Shown one piece after another: positions 1-9,297 of a DNA stretch of 54,482 nt. Each line of letters begins with the position of its first letter. The stretch's first letter is position 1. The stretch comes from an uncultured Desulfobulbaceae bacterium (GTDB lineage Bacteria > Desulfobacterota > Desulfobulbia > Desulfobulbales > Desulfocapsaceae), in the NCBI GenBank assembly GCA_937910875.1, contig CALENA010000069.1, positions 1-54,482 on the forward strand, in the 5' to 3' direction. The translations under genes and the position numbers were made by a program. Under the pieces are notes generated by a model. It was given only the letters and a program-made list of their open reading frames with translations, was not told where the DNA came from and searched no databases.

Positions 1-51
1 TCTGCGCTTTTCCCTGTACCCAACAAATGGTCGCAGAAAAAACGGGAAACT

Positions 52-300
52 TCAGCTCCTTTTATTATTCAGAAGATAATGGGGTACCGCAGCAGGGGTG
101 AAAGTGTAACGTTTCGCCTGGTCCAGTGGTTGCCTTGGATATATCACGAACAGCCCCTTGGCCCTTTCTCCTATTACGGCCTTGTTGTAGACCTTGCCTT
201 CATTGATCTGCAGAGACAGGCCCTTGCGTAACTTCCGTGACAAGGTGCCATGCACCGGCATGGAGGCGTATTCAAAAATCTTTTCCCACGTATTTTTCAT
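52..300 (-). CDS. small conserved-looking protein at the visible end of the nif operon
   Basis: I do not recognise this 82-residue protein. The start was chosen at the ATG at 300 because an AAGGAG ribosome binding site lies just upstream; a longer reading exists but has no such site. It is basic, has no cysteines, no signal peptide and no membrane segment. It follows the zinc-ribbon-like gene at 365-550 by 64 bases on the same strand, so it is probably co-transcribed with nifH-nifK. A role in nitrogen fixation is inferred from position only. The 51 bases beyond it hold no gene start that I can see; the operon probably continues outside the window. Confidence 0.7.
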   Translation of the reverse strand: MKNTWEKIFEYASMPVHGTLSRKLRKGLSLQINEGKVYNKAVIGERAKGLFVIYPRQPLDQAKRYTFTPAAVPHYLLNNKRS

Positions 301-364
301 GGTAGTGCTCCTTGTAATAGTGTTGTCAGATGTGTCATTCCACCAAGGGGAATCCCCTGGCAGC

Positions 365-550
365 TCATAAATCTTCCGCCTTACTGAGGGTGTAGGTGGC
401 TCGCCATCGAGCACCGCAGGTTGCACAAAACATGGAAACTACAACCTGGTTTGCTTTTGTCTTTACTGGTGAGCCACTTGCTTTGATGGCCTTGGATCCG
501 CATTTGGGGCATTGTTCTCCGCCGGAATCCAGATATGCTTGCAAGGTCAT
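365..550 (-). CDS. small two-CxxC zinc-ribbon-like protein in the nif operon
   Basis: A 61-residue protein starting at the ATG at 550, preceded by AAGGAG. It has two CxxC pairs (Cys14/Cys17 in CPKCG and Cys42/Cys45 in CATCG), the spacing of a zinc ribbon or rubredoxin-like metal knuckle. The track start at 652 lies inside the upstream ferredoxin gene and has no ribosome binding site. It sits 22 bases after the [2Fe-2S] ferredoxin gene in the nif operon. A metal-binding role is inferred from the cysteines; partner and function are unknown. Confidence 0.75.
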   Translation of the reverse strand: MTLQAYLDSGGEQCPKCGSKAIKASGSPVKTKANQVVVSMFCATCGARWRATYTLSKAEDL

Positions 551-572
551 TTGGTTACTCCTTGTTTTTCTG

Positions 573-881
573 CTACGACGAGATGATGAGGTAGTCGGCG
601 GCAGGCTCGCCGTCCTCAAGGCCATCGAGGATGGCATCGATGGCCTCTTCACTGTTCACACCTTTGAACCACCAGTTTTCCGGTTGAACGACCATGATTG
701 GTCCCGATTCACACTGCTTGAGGCAGGTGGTGGCGGTGACCAGGCAGTCAAGTCCTCGATCAAGAATCTCTTCTTCGAGGTACTGGAGAAATCCATCGGT
801 CTGCTTGTGGCAGATGCCCTTTTTGTCACCTGTTACACGAAAGCTTTGACAGACAAGAATCTGTCTTTCTGGTATTGCCAT
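573..881 (-). CDS. thioredoxin-like [2Fe-2S] ferredoxin, nif-associated
   Basis: A 102-residue protein with Cys11, Cys24, Cys53 and Cys57 in a C-x12-C ... C-x3-C pattern, matching thioredoxin-like [2Fe-2S] ferredoxins of the Clostridium pasteurianum type. Cys46 is extra. Proteins of this family occur in many nif clusters and are thought to carry electrons or serve cofactor assembly. A GGAG site precedes the ATG at 881. It lies downstream of the NifB-like gene, separated by a copy of the 87-bp repeat. Assignment to the family is firm; the electron partner is not known. Confidence 0.85.
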   Translation of the reverse strand: MAIPERQILVCQSFRVTGDKKGICHKQTDGFLQYLEEEILDRGLDCLVTATTCLKQCESGPIMVVQPENWWFKGVNSEEAIDAILDGLEDGEPAADYLIISS

Positions 882-911
882 TTTATTTCTCCGTGCTGTT
901 TGTTCGAATGT

Positions 912-997
912 CGGTTCAAATTGTCAGGCTTCGATTGCTGAAATGACAAACTTTCATACTTTGTTGTGTCTGGCTAATATAGTCCAGCCATGCTGGT
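912..997 (-). repeat. dispersed 87-bp repeat, copy E (divergent)
   Basis: Read in the direction of nif transcription, the element begins with ACCAGCATGGCTGGACTA at the base after the TAA stop codon of the NifB-like gene. The first ~55 bases match the other copies (2102-2188, 24933-25019, 32421-32506, 47048-47134); the far part has drifted. It fills most of the gap before the ferredoxin gene. Confidence 0.75.
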
Positions 998-2068
998 TTA
1001 TTTGCACTTCTTTTTCTTGCCACCACCGTAGAGCACATCAACCAGGCCCTCGATATTATCTTCAGTCAGAATCACCTGGATTCCCAACTCCGCAAATTCC
1101 TTACGGGGTACGTCACCAGCATGGCTGGCCAGCAGGGCAAAACAGTCATGGAGGCACTCCTGGGCAAATTTCTGCCAGCGGCTGGGCCCGGCACCACTGG
1201 CGGGAGTCTTCCTGGTCAACAGGAGACTGGCCAGCCCGTCTTCTCTGGGACCGTAGATCAGGACCTGAGATGCCTGTCCCAGGTGCATGTCAACATCCAT
1301 GCCGTTGGTACTGACTACCGCCACGTTGGGCCGCTCCGGGGTCGGTTTGGGCATGCTGACATCCCTGCAGGAATGGGGCATTCCCGGAGGTGGAAGTTCA
1401 GGCGCAGGATGATACACTGTCGTGGGCAGATGTATTGAGGCCTGGGCCAAAAGTTTTTCCAGATTCACGGTGTCATCTCTACCGATTTCCATGGCCGTTG
1501 CCCCAAGCCCTGACATTTTCTGAGCAATAGCCGGGATTTCATTCTCATTGATCCCGGGGACTACGGTGGTGCGAATCACCACCTTGATGCCGACCGCCTG
1601 TAAGGCTTGGGCAGCCTCGGATTGGCCGTTGATCAACATTTCAGTGGCCTGAGGCAGGGGAACCGTGTTTTTCCCCGGCCGAATCCAGGAATACAGCTTC
1701 ATCGCTGTCTCGTTCGTCACTGTGTCGACCAGCAGATTCACCGTTTGCACACCCAGACGGGCGAGATCCGGGGCCACTTCGATGCTCCCCAAACCGAGGC
1801 TGGTCAGAGAGAGTTCAGCATCCTGGACTTCGGGCTGGAGAAGCTCCAGGCAGGCCAGAGATGTCCGGGCCGAAGCCAGGACATCTCCAGGACCGCAGAG
1901 CTCGATGCTGTGAATCTTTTTCCCCCCTTGGCGCAAGGCCTGCACCCAGGCCACGGCCTCAGCCGGGACCAGGGCGACGGCGGCAGGCGTGTAATCCAGA
2001 TTTGTGCGTAGCCGGTGATTAGCATGAGGGCCAATCGGGAGTTTGACATCCAGTATCATCGAATTCAT
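998..2068 (-). CDS. NifB-like protein lacking the radical-SAM cysteines, fused to a NifX/NafY-type cofactor-binding domain
   Basis: A 356-residue protein starting at the ATG at 2068 (GGAG upstream). Residues ~1-225 follow NifB: CGPGDVLA matches the NifB SAM-binding GPGDPLAN, TSLGLGS matches STNGL, LYSWIRPG matches the IYPWI region, and TTVVPGINENEI matches the VLIPGVND segment. The place where NifB carries CxxxCxxC reads IGPHANHRLRTNL, so no [4Fe-4S]/SAM cluster of the usual kind can form; the later CRQC pair is reduced to one Cys. Residues ~240-345 resemble the dinitrogenase iron-molybdenum cofactor domain (NifX, NafY, NifB C-terminus). It ends in a Lys/Cys tail. It is probably not an active NifB; a cofactor carrier or scaffold role is inference. 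It lies after nifK, where nifX/nifE/nifN genes often sit. Confidence 0.8.
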   Translation of the reverse strand: MNSMILDVKLPIGPHANHRLRTNLDYTPAAVALVPAEAVAWVQALRQGGKKIHSIELCGPGDVLASARTSLACLELLQPEVQDAELSLTSLGLGSIEVAPDLARLGVQTVNLLVDTVTNETAMKLYSWIRPGKNTVPLPQATEMLINGQSEAAQALQAVGIKVVIRTTVVPGINENEIPAIAQKMSGLGATAMEIGRDDTVNLEKLLAQASIHLPTTVYHPAPELPPPGMPHSCRDVSMPKPTPERPNVAVVSTNGMDVDMHLGQASQVLIYGPREDGLASLLLTRKTPASGAGPSRWQKFAQECLHDCFALLASHAGDVPRKEFAELGIQVILTEDNIEGLVDVLYGGGKKKKCK

Positions 2069-2101
2069 TGAGGCTCCGTCATGTCTGAAAATTTATCTAA
2101 A

Positions 2102-2188
2102 GTCACACTTCGTCATGGGCCGGACATGCCGAAGTGCGAGACTTTCATAGTTGGTTATGCCTGGCTATGCTGGTCCAGCCATGCTGGT
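2102..2188 (-). repeat. dispersed 87-bp repeat, copy C (nifK/NifB-like gap)
   Basis: Exactly 87 bases. In the direction of nif transcription it begins with ACCAGCATGGCTGGACCAG five bases after the nifK stop codon. It contains CTTCGGCATG and ends 33 bases before the NifB-like start. Outer parts can pair (ACCAgcATGGCTGG with CC-rich complementary sequence). Confidence 0.8.
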
Positions 2189-2193
2189 TTTTC

Positions 2194-3567
2194 TCACAGA
2201 ACCAGTTCAAATTTCTGTTCTGAATCGTCGCGGTCCTTGCGGTCCATGATCACGCCAAGAATTTTCTCCAGCAGCCTCAATCCACCCTTGTAGCCCACGG
2301 TGGGGAAGTACTGGTGACCCTGGCGATCAAGGATGGGGAAGCCCCAGCGGACCAGGGGGATATCCTCGTCCCTGGCGATATACTTGCCGTAGGTATTGCA
2401 GATCAACAGGTCTACCGGCTCGTTTTTGATCCACTGATGGAGCAGGAAGAGGTCGCCCTTGGCCTTGACGTTGACCTCGCAGCCCATGTCCTTGGTGATC
2501 TCCTTGATTCGCGCTTCAAACTTCTTGCCAGGGGTACCTGTGACGATGTGAACCGGACACATGTCAATGGAGACCAAAAACTCGGTCATGGCAATGAGCT
2601 GATCAGGATCACCGGCGATTGCCACCCGTTTTTTGTAAAAGTACTGGTGCATGTCGGAAATCATATCCACCAGTTGGCCCCGTTCGAGGGAAATCTCATC
2701 GGGGACGGCGACTCCACCCACGGTCCGCAGGGCATCGATGAAGCGGTCGGTGGCCTTGAGCCCAAAAGGCATGTCCAGGATACTGCACGGCACCTTATGC
2801 GCTTTGTCCAGATAACGGGCCGCATCGGCTGAGCACCACTCCCCCAGGGCCAGGGTGCCGATGGAATCACCAGTCGACTGGAGTTCGGCAACCGTGGTGC
2901 CACCGTCGGGAAACATTTTGTACTCCCCGGAGAGCGGGCCGTTGAGGACACCGGAGGTGTCAGGGAAAAGGATGGTCCTTACCCCAACCATCGTGGTCAA
3001 CCGTTTGATCTCCTCCATGTCGGCCGGTTCCACCCAGCCGGGAATGATATTGATCTTGCCGTTTTTTTTGCCGGTGGGTTCTGCTAGACCGGCCATGGAC
3101 TTGACCATGTTGGAAAAACCGGTGACGTGCGAGCCAGCGTAGCTCGGGGTAGAGGCGCTGATCACGTACTTGCCCTTAGGAATGATGCCCTCGGTCTGCG
3201 CTTTTTTCTTGATCTGGGGCAGGTCATCCCCGATCGTTTCAGAAAGACAGGTGGTATGGACGGCAATCACCTCCGGTTTATAGACGGTGAAGATATTGTT
3301 GATGGCCTGCAGCATGTTGGCCGAACCACCAAAGACCGAGGCCCCTTCGGTAAACGAACTGGTGGAGGCAGAGATCGGTTCTTTGTAATGGCGGGTCAAG
3401 GTGCTGCGATGATAGGCGCAGCAGCCCTGTGAGCCATGGCTATGAGGCAGGCAGCCGTGAATTCCTAAGGCTGCATACATGGCGCCGATGGGCTGGCAGG
3501 TCTTGGCCGGATTAATGGTCAAGGCCTTGCGCTCCGTTATTTCTTTAGGTGTGTGTCGTAGTAGCAT
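2194..3567 (-). CDS. nifK: nitrogenase MoFe protein beta chain NifK
   Basis: A 457-residue NifK, which with NifD forms the alpha2beta2 MoFe protein and holds half of each P-cluster. Cys24 (AKTCQPIGAMYAA), Cys49/50 (HGSQGCCAYHR) and Cys107 (HTTCLSETIGDD) correspond to the three P-cluster cysteines of known NifK. The protein lacks the ~50-residue N-terminal extension of Azotobacter NifK, as is usual for anaerobes. The start is the ATG at 3567, with a GAGGAT site upstream; the longer reading has 18 extra residues of no recognisable sequence. It lies 40 bases after nifD in the same operon. Confidence 0.97.
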   Translation of the reverse strand: MLLRHTPKEITERKALTINPAKTCQPIGAMYAALGIHGCLPHSHGSQGCCAYHRSTLTRHYKEPISASTSSFTEGASVFGGSANMLQAINNIFTVYKPEVIAVHTTCLSETIGDDLPQIKKKAQTEGIIPKGKYVISASTPSYAGSHVTGFSNMVKSMAGLAEPTGKKNGKINIIPGWVEPADMEEIKRLTTMVGVRTILFPDTSGVLNGPLSGEYKMFPDGGTTVAELQSTGDSIGTLALGEWCSADAARYLDKAHKVPCSILDMPFGLKATDRFIDALRTVGGVAVPDEISLERGQLVDMISDMHQYFYKKRVAIAGDPDQLIAMTEFLVSIDMCPVHIVTGTPGKKFEARIKEITKDMGCEVNVKAKGDLFLLHQWIKNEPVDLLICNTYGKYIARDEDIPLVRWGFPILDRQGHQYFPTVGYKGGLRLLEKILGVIMDRKDRDDSEQKFELVL

Positions 3568-3607
3568 AGCTGTATCCTCAGCGAATGAGTGAAAGTGGAG
3601 TGTCGAA

Positions 3608-5248
3608 TTATTCCCAGCCAAAGGTGGCTGACAGCTGCGGATTTTTCTGCCATGGTGCCTTCATATAACTCCAGACCTTGGAGCCCACCAGGCGGTCAAT
3701 CTCCTGATAGAAATTGATGGCACCTTTGAACCCGGCATAGGGGCCGCCGGAGTCGTAGCTGTGGAGTTGCTTCATCGGTACACCAAGCTTCTGGATGGAA
3801 TATTTTTCCTTGATACCGGCACAAAAGATGTCCGGTTTCATGATTTCCACCAGCCGCTCGGCCTCGTACTGATTGAGGTCGTCGATGATAAGGGTCCCCT
3901 TATCCATGTCGGCCATGAGGCCGTCGTAATGCTTGAACTTGTAGCCGGCTTCTTCCAGGGCCTCGATTTCTGTGCTGCTCTTGCGAGGATTGTAACGGCT
4001 CTCATCTGCCTCGATGGTCAGCTCTTCGATGTTTCTACTGTCGGCGTCCAGCTTGATATTGGGGATGACCTGGCGACCTTCGTAATCGTCACGGTGGGCA
4101 AACTCATATCCGGCCGAAATGGTCTTCATCCCCATTTCATTAAAGAGGTCTTGATAATGATGGGCCCGGGAGCCGCCGAGAAACATCATGGCGGTCTTGC
4201 CCTTGGTCCTGGTGATGACATCGTCACGAGCTGTCATGACCTCAGGCATCTCTTCGGCAATCACTGCTTCTACGCGATCAACCAACTTCTGTTCGCCGAA
4301 GTACCGGGCGATTTTGCGCAGGGCCTTGGCGGTTGAATCGGCACCAATGAAGTTGACCTTTATCCAGGGAATGCCGAATTTAGTTTCCAGCATATCAGCA
4401 ACATAGTTGATTGATCGATGGCACATGACGGCGTTGAGGTCGGCCGTATGGGCCGAGGCAAACTGGTCATAGGTCGAGTTACCGGAAAAGGTTGAAATGC
4501 AGGTGATGCCGCATTTGTTAAAGATCCGGTCGATCTCGAAACCGTCACCGCCGATGTTGTACTCACCCAGGAGGTTAATCTTATACTTGCCCGGCTTGAC
4601 CTCGTCGTTTGAGCCGACGATATGCTTGAAGACCCCATTGTTGGCGATATGGTGACCGGCGGACTGGCTGACGCCCTTATACCCTTCACAGGAAAAGGCG
4701 TAGACATTACAGTCACCGAACTTTTCTTTCATATTGGCACTCACCGTGTGGATATCATCACCGATCAGCCCGACCGGACAGGTGGCAAAGATTGCAATGG
4801 ACTTGGGGTGAAAGAGGTCGTAGGCCTCCTGGATGGCTGCCGCCAGTTTTTTCTCACCACCGAAGATAATGTCCTGCTCCTGCATATCCGTGGAAAAGCA
4901 GTAATTGATATAGTTTTCACCGTCCAGACCGGCATCGGTCTGGTTGCGCCGGGTCAGCCAGGCGTAAAAGCTGCAGCCGATCGGTCCGTGCACCAGGTTG
5001 ACGATATCTCTGGTCGGCCCCATGATCACGCCTTTGCAGCCGGCATAGCTGCAGCCGCGCATGGTAATGATGCCAGGGGTCGTGCGGACGTTTGCTGTGA
5101 TCTCAGGCGTGTTGTTCTCCAGCGCCTCGTTGATCATTATCTGTTTGGCGCGCTTGCGGGCGACCTTGGGCGGATATCTTTTCAGCAAATCTGCTTTGAT
5201 ATCGGCAGGTCCCCACTGCACCATTTTTTTCTTGGTTGCTGTTGCCAT
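3608..5248 (-). CDS. nifD: nitrogenase MoFe protein alpha chain NifD
   Basis: A 546-residue NifD that binds the M-cluster and shares the P-cluster. P-cluster cysteines are Cys66 (RGCSYAGC), Cys92 (GPIGCSFYAW) and Cys157 (ATCPVGLIGDD); cofactor ligands are Cys276 (VMCHRSINY) and His496 (LHSYDSGGPY). The extra ~50 residues before the C-terminal part (about 380-450) are typical of the clostridial/archaeal-type long NifD. The ATG at 5248 has AAGGAGT upstream; the 27-residue longer reading is rejected because it runs into the palindrome at 5267-5372. The cofactor ligand set is that of a molybdenum enzyme, and no vnfG/anfG-type gene follows, so this is Mo-nitrogenase. Confidence 0.97.
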   Translation of the reverse strand: MATATKKKMVQWGPADIKADLLKRYPPKVARKRAKQIMINEALENNTPEITANVRTTPGIITMRGCSYAGCKGVIMGPTRDIVNLVHGPIGCSFYAWLTRRNQTDAGLDGENYINYCFSTDMQEQDIIFGGEKKLAAAIQEAYDLFHPKSIAIFATCPVGLIGDDIHTVSANMKEKFGDCNVYAFSCEGYKGVSQSAGHHIANNGVFKHIVGSNDEVKPGKYKINLLGEYNIGGDGFEIDRIFNKCGITCISTFSGNSTYDQFASAHTADLNAVMCHRSINYVADMLETKFGIPWIKVNFIGADSTAKALRKIARYFGEQKLVDRVEAVIAEEMPEVMTARDDVITRTKGKTAMMFLGGSRAHHYQDLFNEMGMKTISAGYEFAHRDDYEGRQVIPNIKLDADSRNIEELTIEADESRYNPRKSSTEIEALEEAGYKFKHYDGLMADMDKGTLIIDDLNQYEAERLVEIMKPDIFCAGIKEKYSIQKLGVPMKQLHSYDSGGPYAGFKGAINFYQEIDRLVGSKVWSYMKAPWQKNPQLSATFGWE

Positions 5249-5266
5249 TTGAAGACTCCTTATAGA

Positions 5267-5372
5267 GTAACTGTTCAGCAGCACCGCATCTGCGTTGTCA
5301 TCAGCCTGCTCATGTGCACCAGCACACATCGCAGGCTTCTTCCTAGCATCTACGGCGCTGCTGAACAGTTAC
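5267..5372. repeat. 106-bp palindromic element before nifD
   Basis: Outer arms 5267-5286 and 5353-5372 pair at 19 of 20 positions (GTAACTGTTCAGCAGC type), followed by an internal loop, a seven-base inner stem (AGCCTGC/GCAGGCT) and a further ATGTG/CACAT stem. It sits between nifI2 and nifD and ends directly before the nifD ribosome binding site. It could be a mobile palindrome or an RNA processing/stability hairpin. The remaining bases to nifI2 (5373-5463) show nothing else. Confidence 0.85.
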
Positions 5373-5463
5373 GGTTCGGTGGTTATTGGTAATTTTCGGC
5401 ATTGAGTTGGATAGTTACCTTATAGAGAGACCTTTTGTGGGGTATCGTGCAAAAAGCCTGGAA

Positions 5464-5838
5464 TCAGGCGATGGCCTTGGCGCCTGTCTCACCGGTCCTG
5501 ACCCGAACAGCATCAGAGATCGGCAGCACAAAGATTTTGCCATCGCCCGGCATGCCGGTCTGGTTTGTATTGATAATGGTTTCCACCACGCAGTCCACCA
5601 TGCTGTCATCCACGACGGCGGTGAGGAGTCGTTTCGGGTAGAGTTTTCCCTTTTCTCCCAGCAGGGCGGCGGCCTCTTCATACCCTTGAGATGCCCCTTC
5701 CAGGATCATGGCATTGACAAAACCCTTGCCGCGGCCATGGGCCTCGTGGGCAAAGAAGGCGTCCACTCCACAATCGGTGAGGGCCTGCTTGGTCTGGTTC
5801 ATCATGTTTATCCGGACGACTGCAATGACTTCTTTCAT
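5464..5838 (-). CDS. nifI2: nitrogenase-regulating PII-like protein NifI2
   Basis: A 124-residue PII-family protein with the ending GDGKIFVLPISDAVRVRTGE, the nucleotide-binding segment of the family, and a longer T-loop region (about 39-62) than GlnB. In methanogens NifI1 and NifI2 form a complex that inhibits dinitrogenase in response to 2-oxoglutarate and ATP/ADP. The ATG at 5838 overlaps the nifI1 stop by four bases (ATGA), implying coupled translation. It lies between nifH and nifD as in archaea, clostridia and Desulfobacterota. Confidence 0.92.
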   Translation of the reverse strand: MKEVIAVVRINMMNQTKQALTDCGVDAFFAHEAHGRGKGFVNAMILEGASQGYEEAAALLGEKGKLYPKRLLTAVVDDSMVDCVVETIINTNQTGMPGDGKIFVLPISDAVRVRTGETGAKAIA

Positions 5839-6191
5839 GCCGGTACCCCCTCGGATGCACCCGCGGTTTCCTTGACGCCGGAACTGATGGTGTAGGATTC
5901 CTCAACCTCAGTGACAAAAATCTTTCCATCACCAAAGGCTCCCTTGCCCTTGGAGCGGGCGGTCTTCATGATAGTCTCGATAATAAAATCTTTGTCTGCG
6001 GCGTTCACCACAGTCATAAGCATGACTTTAGGGAGTTCATCATAGGTGACATCACCGATTTTGATGCCGCGCTGTTTACCGCGCCCGGCAACGGCATATT
6101 TGGTCACAGCAGGAAAGCCGGCATCCATGAGGGCCGCCATAACTGAGTCTGCTTTTTCAGGTCGAACAATTGAGCGAATCATAATCAACAT
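5835..6191 (-). CDS. nifI1: nitrogenase-regulating PII-like protein NifI1
   Basis: A 118-residue PII-family protein starting MLIMIRSIVRPEKADSV, with GRGKQRGI and GDGKIFVTEVEESYTI as the typical NifI1 segments. Paired with NifI2 it acts on nitrogenase directly after ammonium addition. The ATG at 6191 is preceded by GGAGA; the ten-residue longer reading has no ribosome site. Its last codons overlap nifI2 by four bases. Confidence 0.93.
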   Translation of the reverse strand: MLIMIRSIVRPEKADSVMAALMDAGFPAVTKYAVAGRGKQRGIKIGDVTYDELPKVMLMTVVNAADKDFIIETIMKTARSKGKGAFGDGKIFVTEVEESYTISSGVKETAGASEGVPA

Positions 6192-6286
6192 AACTGTATC
6201 TCCAGGGTTTTGGCGGGGCATGTCAGCCTGGCCGGTATATTCTTCTGACGGTAGATCCTCTGTGCCATTGTCTGATGTTCAGGTGG

Positions 6287-7291
<1,005 letters not shown>

Positions 7292-7336
7292 TTAAATTTT
7301 GGGCTGGAACGGGAAGGGTGAGAGGTTCATATTCGG

Positions 7337-7352
7337 TGTCGCGTACATGACA
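7337..7352. promoter_or_regulatory. NifA upstream activator site (TGT-N10-ACA)
   Basis: TGT at 7337-7339 and ACA at 7350-7352 with exactly ten bases between them, the consensus NifA binding site. It is ~100 bases upstream of the -24 element of the nifH promoter, a normal distance for enhancer binding. It also lies ~285 bases upstream of divergent nifA and might serve autoregulation, though no sigma-54 promoter is visible before nifA. The rest of the 518-base nifH-nifA gap is AT-rich with no other element that I can support. Confidence 0.75.
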
Positions 7353-7635
7353 AAATGGAAGGTTGTTTTCAATTATGTAAGGTCGGCCGAGAGAGGGGCT
7401 AGTTGGGAGATAAGTTACGATCTTGTGACATGAGATGGTTGGCAAATAACGTAATTGTAAATTAATGTTAAAAAAAGTATTATGGGTTGTCTGAGTTAAT
7501 TGTTTGTTGTTTAAGATAGTTAGGCAGTTTTGTCGTCTTGTTGGATGAAGGGAATAGAAATTGCATGAATTCAAGACAGACACAAGAGGCAGAAAGGAAC
7601 GGTTTGGGTAAATAGAGAAACGGGCAGGAGTGGCG

Positions 7636-9195
7636 ATGAACAAGAGTAGTCTTCAGACTCTGGAGTTGCGGGCATTAAATGAAATTTGCACCTTGATCGG
7701 TTCTGTGGTTCATCTGGATACGACCCTGTCGCAGGTCCTGCGAATCCTGCATGAGACTCTGGACATGGAGCGGGCGACACTCCTGCTCTTGGACCGGCAG
7801 GGAAGCCGAATGTCCATTCGTTGCTCTTATGGACTGACCGTTGAAGAGGAGCAGCGGGGGGTCTATGAACTGGATGAGGGGGTCTGCGGAAAAATCTTCA
7901 GCAGCGGGTCGCCTTTTGTGGTGCCGGATATCCACAGCGAGCCGCTTTTTTTGAATCGCACGCAGGCGCGTCTGCAGATCAGCAAGTCCAAGATTACATT
8001 TATAGGGGTGCCTGTGCTGGCCGGTGGCCGACCGGTGGGGGTCCTGAGTGTCGATCGGCTCTTTGGCGATGAGATATCCTTTGATGAGGACATTCGTTTT
8101 CTCTCGGTTCTGGCCATGCTGATCGGTCAGTTTCTCGTTCTGCATCGAGCCATCAGTCAGCAGGAGGCCGTTCTGGTGGAAGAAAACAAGAGCCTCAAGG
8201 CAGAGTTGCACGGTCGGTATAACCAGCATTATATCATCGGTCAGAGCAAGGGGATTCAGGAGGTCTTTCGCATCATTGAAAAGGTTGCGCCCAGCAAGGC
8301 CACAGCACTGATTCTGGGGGAATCAGGGACCGGCAAGGAACTGGTCGCCATGGCCATCCATGAGGCCAGTGCCAGAAAGGGTCAGCCATTTATCAAGGTC
8401 AACTGTGCGGCCCTGCCGGAGAATCTGCTGGAGAGTGAGCTGCTGGGCCATGAAAAGGGCGCCTTTACCGGGGCCATGCAGGTCAGGATTGGCCGTTTTG
8501 AGCTGGCTGACGGTGGCACCCTCTTTCTTGATGAGATTGGCGAATTGGCCCTGCCTCTGCAGGCCAAGCTCTTGCGGGTGATTCAGGAACGGGAGTTTGA
8601 GCGCTTGGGCGGAACCAGGACCCTGAAGGTCGATGTCCGGATTATTGCCGCCACCAATGTCTCTCTTGAGGAGGCGGTGGCCGCCGGGTCTTTTCGCAAT
8701 GACCTCTATTATCGGCTCAATGTGGTGCCTATTGTCCTGCCTCCTGTCCGTGAGCGACGGGATGATGTGCCATTGCTCCTGGATCATTTTCTGCGCTCCA
8801 GTAACAAGCGAAACGACAAGCAGGTCCGGATGACCCGAGAGTTGCTCGATTTTCTGGTCACCTTTGACTGGCCGGGCAATGTCCGGCAGATCCAGAACGT
8901 GGTGGAGCGTCTGGTGATTCTGGCCGATGACGGAATGATGAAGATCGAAGATCTGCCCGAAGAGCTGATTCGGTCTAAAGGATTGACGCAGCCCGTATCA
9001 GTAGCCGGTGCAACAGATCCTGTGGCCCGACAGGGGGCTGGCCGGGTTCTGGAAGATCTTGAGCGTGAGGAGATTGAAGCGGCCTTGAACCGCCACGGGT
9101 GGGTGCAGATTCGAGCGGCCCGGGAGTTGGGGCTGACCCAGCGCCAGATCGGCTATCGGATCAAAAAGCTGGGGCTCAAACGTCCCGGAGGATAG
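7636..9195 (+). CDS. nifA: nif-specific sigma-54 activator NifA
   Basis: A 519-residue activator with an N-terminal GAF domain (about 15-165), a AAA+ sigma-54 interaction domain (about 205-435; Walker [15 protein letters not shown] loop, FLDEIGE Walker B) and a C-terminal FIS-type helix-turn-helix (about 475-515). The ATG at 7636 is preferred over GTG at 7630 because AGGAG occupies 7626-7630. The linker after the AAA+ domain has no cysteines, so the C-x4-C redox motif of oxygen-sensitive NifA is absent. Divergent from nifH. No nifL is present; control of its activity may use the GAF domain or a PII protein, which is inference. Confidence 0.93.
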   Translation: MNKSSLQTLELRALNEICTLIGSVVHLDTTLSQVLRILHETLDMERATLLLLDRQGSRMSIRCSYGLTVEEEQRGVYELDEGVCGKIFSSGSPFVVPDIHSEPLFLNRTQARLQISKSKITFIGVPVLAGGRPVGVLSVDRLFGDEISFDEDIRFLSVLAMLIGQFLVLHRAISQQEAVLVEENKSLKAELHGRYNQHYIIGQSKGIQEVFRIIEKVAPSKATALILGESGTGKELVAMAIHEASARKGQPFIKVNCAALPENLLESELLGHEKGAFTGAMQVRIGRFELADGGTLFLDEIGELALPLQAKLLRVIQEREFERLGGTRTLKVDVRIIAATNVSLEEAVAAGSFRNDLYYRLNVVPIVLPPVRERRDDVPLLLDHFLRSSNKRNDKQVRMTRELLDFLVTFDWPGNVRQIQNVVERLVILADDGMMKIEDLPEELIRSKGLTQPVSVAGATDPVARQGAGRVLEDLEREEIEAALNRHGWVQIRAARELGLTQRQIGYRIKKLGLKRPGG

Positions 9196-9297
9196 TAGGG
9201 GTTGTCCTGAAGTGGTCAGGCACCAGGAGTGACCGCTGGGCGGATAGGGCTTGACTCGGAAGATCCACGGCAACAGGACTTGCTTGGAATTGCAGTG

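Noticed and set aside
2194-5248. V- or Fe-only nitrogenase genes instead of nifDK
   Set aside because: No delta-subunit (vnfG/anfG) gene between them, and ligand and P-cluster segments match Mo-type NifD/NifK.
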